A stretch of 64,000 nucleotides of DNA, taken from Timema cristinae (lineage: Eukaryota; Arthropoda; Insecta; Phasmatodea; Timematidae). Made by a program: the position numbers and the translations under genes. Position 1 is the first letter of the stretch. The number at the start of each line of letters is the position of its first letter. The DNA is taken from assembly GCA_039000515.1 (NCBI GenBank), contig JBCFYV010011164.1, positions 40,182,566 to 40,246,565 on the forward strand. The letters run 5' to 3'. Below, one piece after another: positions 54,398 through 60,265 of the stretch. The notes below the pieces were generated by a model that saw only the letters and a program-made list of their open reading frames with translations, was not told the origin of the DNA and made no database searches.

Positions 54398-57300
54398 GCC
54401 CTAATGTGGAACATTTGTGGCACTCCAGTGTTATATTAGATAGTGCAAGTGACCTGGTGGTCTAGGGGTAGGGTGTCAGACTTCTGTGCTGGCGGCCGGG
54501 GTTCAATCCTCGATCCCGGCACAGATTTATCTGATTATCAAACCCTTCCTTCACCTCTGACAAGAAATCTTGTGAATGTGGGGAATGCCAGGCCTCCACT
54601 GTGGTTCAGATTCCACGTTAAACTGTAGGTCCTTCATTTCATCTCGCAATCACCCTACCATTACACATTAGCGTAAGTGCGTATAACCCGAACGGGTAGT
54701 AAGACGCGGTGCTAATAATAATAATAATAACTAAATTTACCTGCCAGATACATATCTGTAGGATAGCTGAATATATTTTTATGCAGAAAACGCAAGGTTG
54801 ATACAGTTTTTAAAGGTGTGCGCATGTGTATGAACCCTGCTGCTACCGCTACAACTTAGTTAGTGGCTACACCGCTCAACATTTATTAAATAATGGCAGC
54901 TAAACGAGTGCGAGAAAACAGATGGTGTTACATGGGCAAAGGTTGGTTATCTTGCAAGTACTAATTTCAATGCTTGCTAAAATGTGGTCAATAGTTTGGT
55001 ACAACATTTACAAAATTTAATTTATTCTACTCACATTTAAATAATTTGTTCTTATATAACTATAGTTCTACTAATAGTAAGTCAGTTTTTATAAAAGTGT
55101 GAATTAAATGTTCTAACTTTATATATAGTTGGAACCTGGGCCTTTGCCCACTAAACACCAAGATTTTAACCTAAAAACAGATTCTAATATGTTAAACCTC
55201 ATGAAATACAACATGTCACTATGGCAACGCTCATTTTTATTTTCAGATGAAAGTTATCAGTTAAAAATGTGATGGATAAATACATTTTATCTGGCAGATA
55301 AATGATATCTGCTAGTCATAAGTGAAATTGATATCCACATGGACCCCCTAAAACTAAAATCATTGTCATTTTGAAGTCAGTTGCTCTGTTATCGCCAAAA
55401 AACAAAAGAAATGTGTAATCAGGAAATATTTTTAAGATTACCTGAAAATGGGATTTTTATTAGACTGGTAATGAACTTGCATCTAACCCTCTTTGTGTTG
55501 TGTGCTATGACACTTTGTCTATCAATGCGATTAAACCGTCAAAACTTTAACAGCATTTTCAAACTAGACATGAAGATTTAGCTCATAAACCTGTTGAATA
55601 TATTAAAAATATACTTAAAGTGATGCTGTAATCACAGAAATCAATTAATTCTGTTGCTGCAGGCGAGGAAGAGAGTAAAACTATAAAGGCATCATTCCAA
55701 GTGGCTTTACTTGTTTCAAAGATTGGTCAAGGTCATACCGTCACTAGAACACTTGTAAAGCAAGCAACTAAGTTAATGGTGAATATCATGCCTGAGGAAA
55801 GGGTAGGGCAAGCAATAGACAAAATTCTTTTGTCGAATGGTATAATTCAGCGTCGCATAACATATTTGGGATCTTAATGTGGAGGAACAATTAATCACAT
55901 GTGTATTTAGTACTAGTTATTTTGCTTTACAATTGGACGAAAGCACAGATGTAGAAAACATGTCTTAGCTTTTAGCATATTTAAGATACATTTACAAAAA
56001 ATAAGTTAATGATGACTTTTTGTTTTGTTTATCACTAAAAGCTCAAAGTACAATAGATGATATTTTTGGTATGGTTAATGATTATTTCATAAAACACCAT
56101 TTAAATTGGAAAAAATGTGTCAAGAGTCAGAACTATCCTATAGGAGATATTTACCAACTAACAAAATAGCATTCAATCCATTGATTAGTGATTTTAAACA
56201 AAATATCTATAGAAGCAAGATAAAATGAGTTTCACTAACATAATACAAATTGTACAGTTTGAAGAAAGCATCTTCTTTGAGGGAAAGGTGCTGTCCACGT
56301 TCTTTTTAACATCAGTAATTGGTGCCAACATCAGTAATTGGCGCCCACATCAAATTTTTGTTCCAAAGTCCCTCCCCCTGTCTGTCTTTTACTACAGACT
56401 GATCCATTTTGTCTATCCAGCCGAGTGTTAACCAAAGTAAAGTTCTAGCACCACAAAGAAAAATGTAATTTGAAAGCCAACATTCGACTAATAATCATCA
56501 ACATTATGTGCAATGTGTTAAGAATAGACTAAAGTCAAGTCTTTCACACAGAAGTAAACTGAAGCAAGAATGAGAGAAGATAAGTCAATGAGAGAGTGAA
56601 CACCTTGCTTGGTGTAGTATTTCTGAACTGGACCTCACACACAAGCTTGCACATTTGTTCAAGTTGCAGAGTCAGTACAATACTCAGAGATAAACTGAAC
56701 ACACAGGGTGTCCAGCTACAGGGGAATTGAAAATTACCTCACCTATAAGGCTAAATAATATTTTTTACAAAGTTGAGATCCAATCAACTTTTTCTCATTT
56801 GTTTGAAACAATGTAACCGCTAGACACCTAACTAGAAAGAGTGTATGTACAGTAATAGAATGTATTTTTATATTTAATTTATTAAATATTGTCAAATCTA
56901 AAAGAATGTTCCTATAATTTTTATATTTTAAAAGTTTTACTTGGGTACTATGACAATGGTCAATTTGAACATCCTTCAATGCTAAGACTAATCATGTTCC
57001 AGTTATTTGCAACTGGGACCTTCCTATCCCTGCAAGTCATCAGTCAAAATCAAAATCAAAATCAGAAACCAAACCCTTAAAGAGACCCAACATTTTGAAG
57101 GTTTAAGCTGCATTTATTTATTTGGGGTATTTAAGGTAGTTAATGTGCACTTTCTGAACTGAGTGATTATTTCAGCACACGAGAATTTCTATTAGTAAGA
57201 ACAAAAGGGCCCACGAATTTTGCTGAGAAGGGTTCTTTTACATGCCACAGTTGGCATGGGACTGACGGCTTTACTTCCCCTCTGAAGGACGTTGTGCTAT

Positions 57301-60194
57301 AGAATTTTATCAGTCAAGAAAAATTTGTCGAGTTTGAACTTACAAACATCAGGTCCTGAGGCGGGCACTTTACCCCTAGACTGAGGTTGACATTTAAGTT
57401 GTAAAATAGCTATCCAAATACTCTAATGTTAGACATTAAGACTATCAAATAATGTAGTGTGGGAAAAAAGCCATGTCACAAGAAAGTGTTAAAGCAAACT
57501 TACCACAATGGGATTTTAGACTCTATGCCATTTACAGACATATCATTTTGGATGAACTGCGAAGCAAATACAAAATTCCCTCACATTTCCCTGATTTTCT
57601 TAACATCTCCATGTTTTTCCTGTGCAAACAGCCACAAAAAGCCAATACTAGCTTACATTCTCTGACCATACCATTCCCTGCATATTTCACCAATACACAT
57701 GACTTGAAATCTTAAATTTAAAGAATTCACATGATCACGGTGAATTTGAACCTCTACTTGGAATGCATAAAAATTGATACAGTAGGCCTGTTTGATAAGG
57801 ACTGCCGCACAACGTATTACAATGCAAACTACACTAAGGATTTATTTGAATTAGAGTTAATTTAGAAAGTTTATTAAAAGCAATAATTATATATTTGACC
57901 AAGTGCATACCCTTGAGTTTTTAGGCATGTCATTATTGGAAAATACCATTGAGTGAATAAGCAACTGTCATTATTGGAAAATACCAAAGGGTGAATATGC
58001 AAGTGTCATTCTTGGAAAATACCATTGAGTGAATATGTGAGTGTCATTATTGGAAAATACCATTGAGTGAATATGCGAGTGTCATTCTTGGAAAATACCA
58101 TTGAGTGAATATGCAAGTGTCATTCTTGGAAAATACCATTGAGTGAATATGCAAGTGTCATTCTTGGAAAATACCATTGAGTGAATATGCGAGTGGCATT
58201 CTTGGAAAATACCATTGAGTGAATGTGCGAGTGTCATTCTTGGAAAACACCATTGAGTGAATATGCAAGTGTCATTCTTGGAAAATACCATTAGTGAATA
58301 TGCAAGTGTCATTCTTGGAAAATACCATTAGTGAATATGCAAGTGTCATTCTTGGAAAATACCGTTTAGTGAATATGCAAGTGTCATTCTTGGAAAATAC
58401 CATTGAGTGAACTGGAATGGCATTCTTGACAAAATACCATTGAGTGAACTGGAATGGCATTCTTGACAAAATACCTTTGAGTGAATTGGAATGGCATTCT
58501 TGACCCCAAAAAAACATTGAGGGAATTGGAATGGCATTCTTGACCCCAAAAAAACATCGAGGGAATTGGAATGGCATTCTTGACAACAAACCATTAAGTG
58601 AATATTAGGCATGGATGGCATTGTTTGAATATCCCATCAACTTAAAAGATATGGCATTCTTGACCAAGTTAACAAGCAAGCAATCATTAATTTCAATTAT
58701 TTCGAGCACTCTATTTGGACCATTAAGTAATCTTCAATATATTATGAGTACTTTTTAAAAAAATGTCCCGCCTTGGTGGCGTAGTTGGCTGACGCGTTTG
58801 TCGTGTTGAGCTCGACTGCTGAGGACGGGGAGATCGAGGTTTGAATCTCGGTCGGGTGAACTGAGGTTTTTTTTCCTAAATGGTTTTATGCTCTCCCTCC
58901 ACGCAAATGCGGGTTCACTTCCTCTAAATCAACCTTCCTAATTCCTAATCCATTAGCATAATTAGTACTTAAAGCGTATAACCCGAACGGGTATTAAGAA
59001 TCGGTGCTAAATATTATTATTTAAAAAATGTTTTCACAGGTTTGGGGAATATTTGATTAGAGCTTTCAATATAATACATCCTATAATTATCAAAAATTAA
59101 TAATACACCAATTTAGTGGGAAAACATTACATAGTGGTGTTTAATTAAAATTGTATCTATCAAGAGTATTGATGTGCATTAAACTATAGCTTTAAAATAA
59201 AGAGCCTGATTAAATTAACTAGTATTATTGTTCTAACTCTTTACTAGTATCTCATTTTTAAATAACTTAATTTGTAACAAACTTCAATAGGTTTACTAGG
59301 TGAATGAAGCCACAGGTAATTGCAGCCAAGATATCTATTTTGCTTTAATTCTAGTTGTTGGAATGTTTTGGAAAGAAATTTAATTACTTACTGTACATTG
59401 TTCTGGTTTGAAACTTGATTGAAAGGTTAATATGTTGACCGAATATTGATTTATAGTAATACCAAAATTTAAAAAATAAAATAACTACCCAAATAGGTTT
59501 ATTAAGTTTACGTCACCACTAAACTGAATATCACTATTTTATTTGTATAATCTAAATGATTCTAAAATTATCATTGTCAGTCAGTCTCACTACCACATCC
59601 ATTCAAGTTCAGTGTACTGATATCACTTTCATCTTTGAATACCTCCTAAATATTTAAGGTGTGATGTCCAATCTGTGACTGTGGGTCCCAGCAACATTGC
59701 TAAAGTTTTAGTGACATTGTGTATTCATGATTGAATTGTGTTTTTTTTTTGTAACCTCCTTGACCAATCCAACGAAACAAAAGGCTAAAAAAAAATTTAA
59801 CAAACTCAGATTGAGTTGTTTGAGTGCATTGGTTTTCATTCATTTGAAAACAGACAACTGTATCTCAGTAAACGCAACTCACCTAGTTGAGGAAGTAATA
59901 AACTGACAGTAGTCCTAATGCCCTCATTATGTAAAACTGATAGTATTTCCCAAAAAAATGACTTAACCCCAAAATAAACAATAATAAATAAATGCACAGA
60001 AAAAAATTATATCCTAAGGGTACTTTTAAAACGTGAACTCGTCAAGAAAAAGGCTAGAAAGCAATTTTGGATGTTAATTTTTATGTAATATATTTAAATA
60101 TATATAAAGATAAACCATATATGATGGTATAAAGACAAAATTATAATATGCAAACAATGACAACATTTTAAAGATCAAAGATTGGTATATTAGT

Positions 60195-60265
<71 letters not shown>

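Larger units (their letters stand above)
54080..54728 (+). mobile_element. Composite double-SINE retroinsertion
   Basis: The 12-bp repeat AACTAAATTTAC occurs at 54068-54079 and 54729-54740, outside both SINEs. The whole 650-bp unit (SINE, spacer, SINE) therefore appears to be one insertion. Confidence 0.75.

Noticed and set aside
57459..57715. Overlapping + strand frames of 68 and 80 codons
   Set aside because: No domain recognised; part of it resembles the end phrase of the GGTGTCC MITE family.
58082..58621. Overlapping repetitive frames with NGIFQE-type peptides
   Set aside because: They come from the 38-bp minisatellite. 38 is not a multiple of three, so the same peptide appears in all frames; this is not a coding repeat.
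57925..58660. Possible CRISPR-like array
   Set aside because: Units are adjacent with no unique spacers, and the host is a eukaryote.
58765..58860. Second tRNA-like gene
   Set aside because: Head of SINE-B, for the same reasons.
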